Notes under the pieces: model-generated | What the model saw: only the letters and a program-made list of their open reading frames with translations | Database searches by the model: none | Told to the model about the DNA's origin: nothing | DNA from: Gryganskiella cystojenkinii | Lineage: Eukaryota > Mortierellomycota > Mortierellomycetes > Mortierellales > Mortierellaceae | Assembly: GCA_015852425.1 (NCBI GenBank) | Contig: JAAAIG010000681.1 | Coordinates: 1-21,098, forward strand | Length of the DNA stretch: 21,098 bases | Direction: 5' to 3' | Made by a program: the position numbers and the translations under genes | In this document: one piece after another, positions 1 to 10,324 of the stretch | Position numbering within the stretch: the stretch's first letter is position 1 | Layout of the letters: each line of letters starts with the position of its first letter

Positions 1-884
1 CAATGACGCTTGAAAGCAATGATTTCAAGCCATTTTTTACGGTGTGGTTCGCCTCGGTGAGTTTGTAAACATCAAAGGCTAAGCCATCCTTGGTGTCATT
101 ACTTTGTTTACCGCGTTGTTTTACTAACTTCTTCAATTTTTATTGGGAATAGGTGACCTGCTCTGTATGTCTGTTTGCTTCGTGTGCTCTTGACACAGAC
201 ACAGAGGCACACCACCAATCAACTCTGAATCTGTTCTTTTTTTTCTTTTCCTTTTACCTTTCCTTTACTCGCCCTTGCACTCACACATAGAATAGATTTA
301 TCCATTTATAATCCGCTCATCCTTTCCCTCCTCGACTGTTCACAATTTTGACGCGACAAACACAGTCTAGGATTCGACGCTCACTTTCATTCTTTCATTC
401 AAAAATAGAGAGATCCCTCGGGATAAAAGGTAACATGAATCCTTGCAGCTGCCTGTTTACATTTCAACAATGGACGTGTTTTTCATATTACCATGTTGTT
501 GTTGCAGTTTGTAATAGCACATCCTTGCATCCCTGCCTCGATCGAGAATTAGACTCTTCTCCTCATTGTCACTGCATACTTTTCTGCCTGCAACCTCCAC
601 TCACCCTCCCTCTCTGTCTCTCTCCCTCTCTCCCTGTCTCTATCTCTGTGTCTCTGGATTGACTTCGTTTTTGTTCATTCTTTTTTTTTCAATTCACACT
701 CTTTCCCCAAAGAACAAGCTCTAACTTTTGATCACCTTTCCTTGCACGGATTCTTCTCTCTCCTGTTTTTGTTCTTTATCGATCCACCATCATCCTATCT
801 CGTCTCGGACACTATCTCGGAACAAAACAAAAAAAAAAGAACTGAATAGACTGCCTCCACGGACCTCATCAGACAGTCGTCAAC
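1..884. other. Intergenic/5' flank of the SET9-like gene
   Basis: No gene is supported here; the open frames are short and many lack an ATG. The stretch carries an 8-bp inverted repeat at the left edge (gcttgaaa 8-15, tttcaagc 23-30). A strongly CT-rich tract at about 601-655 and further T/C-rich sequence run up to the SET9 ATG, which is typical of fungal promoter and 5' UTR sequence. No convincing TATA box lies close to the ATG; an A/T-rich stretch at 296-312 is distant. Confidence 0.6.
601..655 (+). repeat. CT-rich low-complexity tract in the SET9 5' flank
   Basis: Nearly uninterrupted pyrimidines built from TCTC and CCCT units, about 230-285 bases before the ATG at 885. Polypyrimidine tracts of this kind are common just upstream of transcription starts in fungi. 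A promoter role is inference from position. Confidence 0.5.
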
Positions 885-3800
885 ATGGAATTCGGCGAAC
901 TCTCCGTCGTCGACGACGTGATGGCAGACACCACCCTGGACGCGCTCTTCCTCTGGTTCCGCACCCACAAGTTTGACAGCAACTATCAACCACTACCAGA
1001 GGAACGAGCCCGCGTATTACACATCATCATCTACTACGTCGTCCTGGAACGTCGACTTCCCGAAGCTGTCAAACTCCTTCTCGAGTACGTTTTGTGCCGA
1101 TGATACCATAAAGTCATTGTTCCCCTATCCTTCTCTATAAGAAATGGTCATGTGACCGATTCCGATCGTTCAACACTAACACGCGCCTTGTTCTCTCCCC
1201 CTTTTCTTAGGATGCCTCGATTCAAGAGTCTATACAGCGACGAGAAGGGTTTGAAGAGGCTTGCAAGGTATGTTTGCCGACTTTTTCTTTTTTGCAAGAA
1301 TGGCTGTAAAACTTGTATTATTGTTTTTTGTTATTTGTTAACACGACGCCACTGTTCGTGATCCCGTCCTACAATAGACAAGCAAGGAGATACCTTGGAA
1401 TGTACTCACCCACTGCTGGCTTTGAGATCTCACAAACTCTCCGCTATGCAGCTGTATCGTCAAAGTCCGAAGCATGTGTACTCGCTACCCGAGAGTTCTT
1501 TCCCGGTTATGAAATCAAGGATTGCTCCGGCAGTATCGCTATTCTTACTCCCGAGCAAGACCAGAACCTGGGTCAGGATTTCTCAGTCATCAACACGAGT
1601 CGTCGTGGTACAAATCTCTTCCTCGGACCTGCACGCTTTGTTAACGTAAGTTTGTCTCTTTTTTGTCCCCGACTCCCTCCCCCCCCCCTCTCTCTCTTTT
1701 TCTCTCTCCTCACCAATATGACCTCAGCCCATCTCTCTTGTTCATTTCAGATCATAAGAATTTTGTCCGCTCGCGTGGTTTCGTTTTGTCGCTTGTTCAT
1801 TTCCACTTAAGATTGAGCTTTCCGATCTAAATTGTCTTCTCTGTTCTTATACCAATACAATAGCATGATTGCGATGCAAACTGTGCCTTCATTTCTTCCG
1901 GTGCTCATACAGTCTATCTCAAGGCCATCAAGTTTATCAAGGTCGGCGAGGAGATGACTGTTCAATACGCTAACGACTACTTTGGCAAAAACAACCGGGA
2001 TTGCCTCTGCGCCACTTGCGAACGGTATGCTCAAATGACCACCCAACACCAAAGTAATGCCGATCTGGTTATCAGCCTTTTCTGACACTGTTCTTTGGCA
2101 TGTGCTTTCTTTATCCCTGTATAGCCTTGTTAAGGGAGGTTACTGTAAGTCTGAGGACCAGGAGTCATCGGACGACGACGACGAGAAGAAGCCAGCGGAC
2201 CCGACAATCGCAGAAATTCTCAGCGACGAACGGACACCGAGCCAGAACCTCCGCCATCGCAGTTCTAAAGTCTGTAAGTGCATGCTTTGCATTTCGGTTT
2301 TTTAACCTTTTGTTTTGGAACCGTCGCTGATTCGTCTTGCTATCCGCCTTGCTAATCGTGATTACCTTGCTGACATGTTCCACCCTCCATCTCGTGGTTT
2401 AGCACATTATTTCCCCTATCTTCTAAAGAAAAAGGCGTTCCGGAATGCAGCAGCATCGACACAGGAGGTATCGCCCTCGAAAAAATCGGCAAAGTCTCGG
2501 TCACCCTTAGAACCAGAGTCATCGTCCTCTAGCCAGAACGTACCGCAAACTCGATCGCCATCAATACAGTCAACACAAGAAGCTTCTTCATCTACTCAAA
2601 GTCTATCTGAATCTCGTTCTCCATCAGTACCTCCCAATCTCGAGTCATTTTCATCTAGTCTCTCTTTACAGGAGGAGCCTTCACCTCTAGCACCACCAAC
2701 TCCAAGTCCCTCCCCAGGACCATCTTTTGATTCGCACTCATCACCTGCACAGCCTGTGGCAAGTTCTGTTTCACATGGGCTGCTCACTCCGTCGTCCCCG
2801 GAGGCCACTACAACTCCTCCATCTAATACTGAGGCAATCAAAGAGGGGACGATTGGAGTCCTGACCGATACTCTCTCGAATGTCCACTTAAGTGTAAGAA
2901 AATCTTTCCACCCCCTGGATGATGCTTCAAGCAAGTCCGTAACTCAAGGGGATACGATCACTGCTCCCGAAGCGATGGACATCGTCCTTAACAAGTCTTT
3001 GCCTGATCAAGACGCCTCCTCTGCGAGATCTGAGGATACCGAGAGCACTCTTAGTGATCCTGTGTCGGAGGACAGCTCCCTCAGCGCAGAATCTGAGGTG
3101 ATTAGCATTCACCAGGAGACACCCCACGTGCCACTGCCACCAAATCATCGCATGTCGATCAGCTTCTTGTGCAACGAGCTTACTTGGCCTGAGCAGTCAC
3201 TGGACAATAAGGACGTGATCAGATCCTCGATGACAGGAGAGACCGATGACAAGATCAGCATCGCCACCACCACCACAGCCGCTGAACCAAATCCTTGTCC
3301 CACCTGCTTGGAACTTATCCCTGTCAGCGAGAGAGGACCTACAGCGGATTGTCGGAGATGCCATCGCCACCTGCAAATTTATCTAATTCCTTGGCCCTCA
3401 AGAGATCCCAAGCTTGTCGCGGCCCAGTATGACCTCCTTGACGCCAGAAGAAATCCAGGGCCGTCAGCCTCGCGTACTGTTGAAGTCGAGGTAAAAAAAG
3501 AAGCCCCAGAAGAGGAAGAGCTTCCTCCGATGGGCGAGCAGGAGCATTTCATTGCTGGTGTCGCGAGACGTAGGGCCAATATGGCGGCTCTTCGGGAAGC
3601 AGTGGTGTCTGAGCGCGCCCGTGAAGCTGGTACATTGGAAGAGTACGTAGCGGCAAAGGAGGATCCAACCCAAGCCCACAAGGCTAACCAGTTCATCTTG
3701 GCCAACGTGATGCCACCAAAGCCTGAACAGGGTGAGCTTGACCTGAATGCCAACGTCCAGAAGGCAATTGAGCAGTCGACTGTCGTAGGTGATGTTACAC

Positions 3801-6800
3801 TTTGTCCTGTTCAGTTCACAGCCGATGGTATCTGGCGCGCCTTCCCGCTGGAACAAGGCGGGATGTCGTTATTCCCTTTTATTCATCATTTTGGCGACCA
3901 ACGGTTGACGCGAACGGTCAATATGTCGCGGCACCCGTTCCATCAAACACCTTATCTGGTATTTGTCAACCCTCACAACGAAGAGGATAGTGGAGACTGG
4001 TGGCCTATCGCGGTCACTATTCCAAGAGATCAGATGGACGCCACGATGACGCCCAAATTCGAAGTCATGCCCGACGGGAAGTATAACCCAGAGCAGATCA
4101 TGGTTCGATTCATTGTGAGCGGCGATTTTTCTGTAGAGTACCTGGACAACCTAAAACTCCTGGAGACCGATCGAGGCATGTTCCAGGTTAACGCGGCCAA
4201 TCATGGGCGACGCTTCATGAAGAGCGAAGATGTCAAGCGATCCTTGATGTTCCTCAAGAATCGAGACCTTCCTCCAGGAATCCGGTGGCGTTATATGAAC
4301 TGCGAGGGCAAACGATCGCTCGTCGAGGCCGACACTGCTATCCTGCACCTGGAAATGGAAACCAAGGTCGACAATTACAGAATCCGATCCATTCGGGAGC
4401 GCCAGATCCATTACGAGACTGTCATCAGGAATCATGCCTGGGCTGCACGTTCGGATAATACGGAATGCGACACCTACCCTGTGCTCGCCTGCGATATGTT
4501 TTCCGACTTTAACAACCCAATCACCTTGACGTCCGATATGGCGTCCACCACTCGGAACAGCACAGACTCCAAGAAAAAGGCCAGCAGGAAGAAAACCCCT
4601 GCTGATCGCGATTCAGTTGGGGATAAGAGGGCAGCCTGGATGGTGCAGAGTCCTGAAACCGGACTCTTTCTGAACCAGATCGAGGCAAAAGCACTGCAAA
4701 CTGATCCTGAGCCTCAGGAGCCGGTTGAGGCTGTCGTCATCTCTGTCAAGAAACCTCGCAAAAAGAAGTCAGAGAATCCTGGTCAGTCGAGTTTGGTTGC
4801 CTGTGATCCCTCTGTATCGATGCCAAGCGATATCCCGACCAAAAAGAAGTCTCGCTCTCGTAAGCAGCCAGAGACTTCAGGCGAGTCACTGGTGGTCATG
4901 TCGTCCGCCCCGATTCCAAGTGCCATCCCGCTCAAAAAGAAGGCGCGCTCCTTGAAGCAAGAAGAGGCTTCTAATGAGGCGCCTTTGGTCGTTAAAGAGT
5001 CGTCCAAATCGATTACAGGTGATGTCCCTATCAAGAAGCAGCGCTCCAACAACAAGATAAAATCAGAGACTCCAGGCCTATCGGATTTCGTTGTTGAGGA
5101 GGCGCCTTTTTCGATGCCAAGTGACGTCCCGGCTAGGAAGAAGTCGCGCTCCCGTAAGAAACTAGAGACTTTGGGTGAGGCCTTCTTGGCCGCTGAGGAG
5201 CAACCCCGGTCGAGGGCAAGTGACGTCTCGATCAAGAGGTCGCTAGCTCGACAGAAGGCCGGTATGCCAGCGACACCAGAAGCGCTCGAGATACCCCCCG
5301 AGTTCACGCCAATCAAGAGAAAAAGTCCTAAGAAACGGAAAGCGACCACAGCCTGTTCACTTGGTCCTCCCTCGTTATTGCGAGCAGACGGTACTGTGCG
5401 CGCAAGATCACATTCACATTCTGGCTTGCCTCTGGGCTGGAGAACACTCTTACCCGGCCTTGAAGACATGGACTCAACGGTGACCAACGAGACTACTCCG
5501 CATCAGACTGTCATTGAAGCCTCATCGGTTGTTTCTACTGAACCCGTTGTTAACTTAGACGGCACATTGAAATCCGCCGATGAACTGCCTGGTCCTGATG
5601 TCATATCACCTGTCGAGAACTCTGCTGCCGAGGGTCCTGCTTGCACGACTCTGGAATCTGGGCCATCTGTTCCTTCACTTCAGGTTGATGATGTCTCCGT
5701 CTCTTCGGACAACGTCGACTCTGGCGCTGCCAACACAGTCAACGTGTTTACCGTGGTCGAGTATACGTCCAACAACAACAACTTCGCCCAGTCTTCGATC
5801 TCGGTCGCGTCGGTCAATGAGAACGCTGGTACGGATGACACCACCGCTGTCGCCCTGCGTGAAAGCATTGATGATAGGCTTTCGACCATTATGAGAAACA
5901 CTGGCTTCGATACGATCTCGACCTATCTCGATATCGACATCAAGAGACGAACGAGAGAGATGCTGTTAATGGTTTCAATGGAAAAACCCAACAAATATAC
6001 TGAACAACTGGTTCAGAGTATGTCGTCGGCAGTCAATGCCTTCAAGAGCTTGCGAGAGAACATGCCACCAGTCGTGTCCCCTCCTACAAGGAGACGCAGC
6101 AAAGCCGCAGATGCTGACGTAGAAGCTGCCGAAAACGGCTCGGGAAAGGTTAACAGGAAACGCAAACCTCGAGCAGCGGACAGCGACAAACCTGAGAACG
6201 ATACCAACTCCCAAAAGAACTCGGCCGCGGTCCTGTCGTCCGTTGACCTGAATGTGTCGTCCTCACCCAGTTCTCCCGCAGATCTGCTTTTGTCCTCGGA
6301 AGAAACACCTGCCGCATCAGTGAAAAAGGCATCTCGCAAGAGGAAGGCTACGACTGGTGCAGCCACGGTCGATACCGCCTCGACCGTCGAAGCTGTTACT
6401 GAATCCAAAACTGCCCAAAAGATGGACCGGACTAACATCCCCAGCTCGGAAATTTCTCCGTTTGCACCCTTAAAACCCGCACCAAGGAGGAAATACGGTC
6501 CTAAAGCTGTGAAGCGGGGCACAGATGTAATCGCAAGTGACAGTACACCCACGCCAGAGCCAGCAGATCAAGAGCATGACTCGGAACACCAACAGGTCGA
6601 GCAGCCTCGCAAGCGATCAAAGTTGGCTCTGACCTCTGCGGGCATAGCCACTCCTCGCAAGACCACTGCTCCTCGTAACCGAGGGGGCCGTTCAGGATCT
6701 ATAGTCGGAGATTCAGAGGATCCCAATGGTCAGCCCGATGTCCCTGCCACGGCTGAGGTTGAAGCGCCAAGGAGGAAAAGGAATAAGAGTAGAGTCGGCG

Positions 6801-7306
6801 CGACTTCTACCGAAGCTCCAGTGACGTCGACCACCACTGAACAGGAACGAGGCTCAGACGACGCTGATTCGCACCATATCACCGTCGAGACTCAAACTCC
6901 AAAGAAGAAGAGGAGCAGATCCCGCACGAATGTTGCTGTTGCTGCGCCAGTTACCTCTGAGGACCAGAATTCAGAGGACGATGGACCTCTCAGCAAGCGA
7001 ACCAGGCGATTGTCCTCAGAATCGGCAATCCCCTATTCTTCTGCTTCTACGGCTTCGTCTCGATCCATAATCTCCTGGAGAAGTCCTCCTGGCGATTATA
7101 ATGTTCCGTACTTGAGCGGCGTCGCTCGAAAGGAGCTGGATCCGGCATATACCCAACCCCAACAAAAATGTGCGCGAGCCCTCACTGAAAGGTCGGTGCA
7201 GCCAATCGATATTCTGCATTCAGAGATTCGGTTTAGCGCCATGCGGGTCATGGCCACTCCTCTGGTTGAAGTTGGCGGCGATACAAGCGAGGAGACCGTT
7301 GTCTGA
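885..7306 (+). CDS. SET9: SET9/SUV420-type histone H4 lysine-20 methyltransferase, extended form (6 exons, 1912 aa)
   Basis: Exons: 885-1084, 1211-1267, 1378-1645, 1864-2024, 2125-2273, 2403-7306. All introns are GT-AG and the reading phase closes to 1912 codons plus stop. The N-terminal helical region (residues 1-95) and SET domain (about 96-230) match Set9/Suv4-20, which methylates histone H4 Lys20 in chromatin. SET marks visible are LFLGPARFVN followed by HDCDANC (176-182), GEE (203-205), Y210 and post-SET cysteines C222, C224, C227. A CX2C...CX2C zinc ribbon (C577, C580, C595, C598) follows, ending in an RHLQIYLIPWP stretch like that after the SET domain of fungal Set9. A PWWP-like module lies at about 745-910 with WWP at 811-813. 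The remainder is disordered, Ser/Pro-rich and Lys/Arg-rich, with ~33-aa repeats at 1060-1230. Known fungal Set9 proteins are usually far shorter. Exon 1 starts at the first ATG after the CT-rich leader. Family call is firm; the tail function is unknown. Confidence 0.9.
3796..4308 (+). other. PWWP-like reader module inside the SET9-like protein
   Basis: Residues about 745-910 contain DWWPIAV, then a polar loop, then MVRFIVSGDFSVEYL and later a helical stretch ending near GIRWRYM. A W-W-P strand, a V-R-F/Y strand with an acidic or glycine turn, and a C-terminal helix are the layout of PWWP/Tudor-like domains that bind methylated histone tails. The fold is my inference from pattern; no profile search was run. 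Confidence 0.45.
4735..5260 (+). repeat. Degenerate tandem repeats (31-34 aa) in the SET9 tail
   Basis: Units begin with a P-S-D-I/V-P-like start followed by a KKK-S/A-R-S-like basic block. Starts are at residues 1086, 1117, 1150, 1184 and 1217 (nucleotides 4823 to 5216), with a partial unit before them. The period is 93-102 bp at DNA level. Units 2 and 5 of the array keep the RKQ/RKK ending after the basic block. The repeats supply basic patches in a disordered region. Confidence 0.75.
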
Positions 7307-7320
7307 AGACAGCAAGAATA

Positions 7321-7388
7321 CACATTCACATTCACATTCTCTCTCTGTCACTCACACTCACACTCACACACACACACACACTCACACA
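7321..7388. repeat. CACATT/CACACT/CA microsatellite in the SET9 3' UTR
   Basis: Three CACATT-type units, a CT run, then CACACT units passing into a pure CA run, ending at CTCACACAGA. It starts 15 bases after the SET9 stop. It is likely to be length-polymorphic. Confidence 0.85.
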
Positions 7389-7628
7389 GACGCGAAAAGA
7401 GTAGACGGACCTAAAAACTCTTGAACATCCCATGTACACTAATTCTCTTCCACTTACATGTATTTATATAGCTTTTTTTTTTTCTCTCTCTCTCTCTTTT
7501 GTTCTGCATTTCTTTTCTTTGTTCGTAATGTTTATTCTCGTTTGTTTTCTACAGTCTACATCCATACACCAATAAGAAAAAAGAGGTGTATAATCTAATA
7601 TTCAATGTTTCTTGATGTTGTTGATACG

Positions 7629-7634
7629 TTTATT
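7629..7634 (-). terminator. AATAAA polyadenylation signal of IDH
   Basis: TTTATT on the + strand reads AATAAA on the IDH strand, about 50 bases beyond the IDH stop codon. This is the expected sequence and distance for a 3' end signal. Confidence 0.5.
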
Positions 7635-7682
7635 TAGTCTTTTTGTTCACCAAACGTAGCCGCCCAAAGATGTACATTTTTT

Positions 7683-9737
7683 TTAAAGAGCAGCCTTGAG
7701 GCTACGCTTCTTTTGAAGGTTCTCGGCGAGACGATCCAAGAATTCGAACGTGTTAAGGTAATGTTGACGTTTCATGTCTTTGCCATGAATAATCAAGGCC
7801 AGATCCTTGGTCATATCCCCAGCCTCAATAGTCTCGATACAGACTCTTTCGAGTTGGTGTGCAAACTGTTTCAAGGGCTCGTTTTGGTCGATCTTGGCAC
7901 GAAATTCCAACCCGCGGGTCCAGGCAAAGATGGAGGCGATCGGGTTGGTCGAGGTTTCACGACCCTTTTGGTGTTCACGGTAATGACGGGTCACAGTCCC
8001 ATGGGCTGCCTCGGCCTCACAGCACTCACCATCGGGGGTCAAAAGGACCGAGGTCATCAAACCGAGCGAACCATACCCCTGAGCGACGATATCGGACTGA
8101 ACGTCTCCATCGTAATTCTTGCAGGCCCAGACAAACCCACCAGAGGATTTGAGCATCTGAGCGACCATATCGTCGATCAAACGATGTTCGTACCAAATTT
8201 TTCGAGCTTCGAATTGCTTGCGGTAGTCGCGCTCGTAGATTTCTTGGAAAATGTCCTTGAACCGCCCGTCGTACCGTTTCAGGATCGTGTTCTTTGTTGA
8301 CATGTACAGGGGATAGTTCTTGTCCAGTGCCACTTTGAAGCAAGAATGAGCGAATCCTGTGATGGACTATTGAAGGGGAGGGATAGAGAGAGAGAAGAGC
8401 ATTGATGATTAGAAAGAACGCGCGGGATGATATCTGACATGTAAGGGATTATAACTTCTCTAGTCTAAAGCACTTGGTCTGTTTTTTACCTCGTCGTGGT
8501 TATACATGCCCATGGCAACACCGGGACCTTCAAAGTCATAGACGACAAAACTCTTTTTTTCTGCAGATCCGTCCTTGGGCGTGAACACCAGTTCGAGTCG
8601 ACCGGGACCGTCGACGACCAGATCGGTGGCCTTGTATTGGTCTCCAAAGGCATGTCGACCCAAGATGATCGGCTCAGTCCATCCGGGGACCAATCTTGGA
8701 ATGTTCTTGCACAGGATCGGCTCACGGAAAACTGTACCTCCGAGAATGTTGCGGATCGTTCCCTATGCAGAATATGAGAAATGCATTTTTTTTTTTTTTT
8801 TGTGAGGTGGAAAGAGATGCAAGCCTTTTTTTCTTTTTCAAGTTACAAAATAGACGGGGAAAAAAAAGTCTTACGTTAGGGGACTTCCACATCTGCTTCA
8901 ACTTGAATTCCTCGACACGGGCTTCGTCGGGGGTGATGGTCGCGCACTTGATGCCGACCTTGTACTTCTTGATCGCCTCGGCAGCGTCAATGGTCACTGT
9001 AGAGATCATTTTCGACGAAAAAAAAATAGGGAAGCGGAGTTATTGTTGGAATTTATCCGATCGAGAGTGTGGGGGGAGGAAAAAACCGATCGGGAGCAGA
9101 CCGACGAGTGGTCTCCCTTGCTGTTTTCTCATGTCCTCCTTTGCTGCGTTTTCTCGTGTCCACATTGCCTTTTGCACAAAGATAAAATTACCTTGGTCGT
9201 CCGTCTTGTCGCGGTGTTCCATGCCCAGATCAAAGAACTTGATGTCGAGATCGACATAGGGGAGGATAAGCTGTGGGAACACAGCGAGAAAATAGTAAAG
9301 AACAAGAGCACGGATGAGTTTTCTCCGAGATTTAAGAATCCTAGCCCGTTGTTGAGCACGTGGTAGCAAAACGGTCAAAGGGGACAAAAAAGACGAACTC
9401 ATTTTACCTTCTCTCGGATGCCATCCCAAATGATGCGAGTCATTTCATCGCCCTGAAAAGAATCATTCCGAAAATAAAAATTCCGGTCCTTGGTTAGTCC
9501 ATAATAGAGATGTCGCTGAATAGCAGCACGTTCTTTTTCCCGCGCAATTATTGAATCCGAGTTGTCCGCTTGCCTGCATTTCGACGACAGTGCCACCTAC
9601 AATGCAATGAATGGGTTGGAATGAGTGCAATTGAGGTTAGCTTCATGATAGACGGACGTTCCGCTAGTATGGGAAAAAAAACCTACAAAAAGCGATTCGA
9701 TTTTCTTGGTACCTTGGATTTTACGACCGGAAACCAT
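7683..9737 (-). CDS. IDH1: NADP-dependent isocitrate dehydrogenase, animal IDH1-like (7 exons, 416 aa)
   Basis: Exons in coding order: 9737-9713, 9596-9574, 9452-9408, 9270-9192, 8996-8875, 8762-8490, 8366-7683. Phases close to 416 codons plus stop, against 414 aa for mammalian IDH1. The enzyme oxidatively decarboxylates isocitrate to 2-oxoglutarate and yields NADPH, which in oleaginous fungi can feed lipid synthesis. Visible landmarks with human numbering plus 2: SPNGTIRN substrate loop, R134 in GRHAFG (human R132), K214 in STKNTILK, D254 in HRLIDDM, D277 and D281 in DGDVQSD (metal ligands), and [14 protein letters not shown] near the cofactor site. All catalytic residues I can check are present. 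The start MVSGRKIQ aligns with the cytosolic enzyme and shows no mitochondrial presequence. The C-terminus A-A-L is not a canonical peroxisomal signal. Intron 2 is GC-AG. The symbol reflects resemblance, not proven paralogue identity. Confidence 0.96.
9453..9573 (-). other. GC-AG intron in IDH
   Basis: Protein continuity (VVEMQ then GDEM) requires splicing between ATGCAG and GGCGATG. The 5' end of this 121-nt intron reads CAG|GCAAGC, the usual form of a GC donor, and it ends TTTTCAG. No GT is available at the junction. Confidence 0.85.
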
Positions 9738-10324
9738 GACTTAACAAAGGTGCTGGAATAGGATAGAGTTGAGAAGGGGAGGTCAAGAAGGGAAAGAGCA
9801 AAGTTAGAGAAAGAGAAAGAAAGAAAAGGGAAGACAAAAAACGAGAACCGCCTTTATCTGCTCTCTGTAAACCGGCACAACTTCCCTGCCGACCTTTTTT
9901 TTTTTTTTTGGATCATCCTTTTCTTTCCCACTCAGAGCACGCGCCGGGCGAGCCGTACGTCCTTTAAGAAGGCGATTACAGTAATGTCAAAAGAATGTCA
10001 TATCACATCACTGAGATAAATTGAACAAAGAAAAGGGACCGTGGGACAGTAATGATCCCATTATGCAGAACTCTATACCTCGATTGTTTTCACACACTTG
10101 TGGGACTCTCTCTTGTTCAGCATTGAAGTATGATATTTGAGAATAAGACTGCTATGTACAACCCGAGCGAGAATGCTCGGCAATGGAGGGTTTTTTAATT
10201 GTTTGCAAAAAGCTGCTTTATGTGTATGTGTGTGCTTCAATGGAAGTACAAGGAGTGTGAAGAAAGAAATAAAAAGGTAGAAATGGTGTTGCAGGCAACA
10301 AAACCTTTGTTCGCTTCTTTTCAA
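9738..10324. other. 5' flank of IDH and 3' flank of the 103-aa gene
   Basis: 587 bases with no supported gene. It contains a T-run of about 17 at 9897-9912 and purine-rich sequence at 9775-9840 just upstream of the IDH ATG (pyrimidine-rich on the coding strand, as expected for a leader). The IDH frame is closed by a TAA two codons upstream of the chosen ATG. No clear TATA box or AATAAA was found. Confidence 0.5.

Larger units (their letters stand above)
7307..7682. other. Convergent 3' flank between SET9 and IDH
   Basis: 376 bases separate the two stop codons. The stretch has a CA/CT microsatellite, a T-run at about 7473-7483 followed by CT repeats, and an AATAAG variant at 7571-7576 (+) that might serve SET9. 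The two 3' UTRs probably overlap or nearly meet. No gene is seen. Confidence 0.6.

Noticed and set aside
2315..2402. In-frame extension upstream of SET9 exon 6
   Set aside because: It is open only from a TTG. A donor at 2274 and acceptor at 2401-2402 in the right phase show this is intron; 2401-2402 is the only AG in phase.
4783..5487. 234-codon open frame antisense to the SET9 tail
   Set aside because: It mirrors the tandem-repeat region, whose sense frame is part of a continuous 4.9-kb coding exon. Its openness follows from repeat and codon bias on the sense strand.
6013..6552. 179-codon antisense open frame in the SET9 tail
   Set aside because: It overlaps sense coding sequence in full and has the Ser/Phe/Val-rich composition of a shadow of a biased sense frame.
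7713..8300. 195-codon open frame on the + strand over IDH exon 7
   Set aside because: It is exactly antisense to a highly conserved coding exon with intact IDH catalytic motifs and has no recognisable product.
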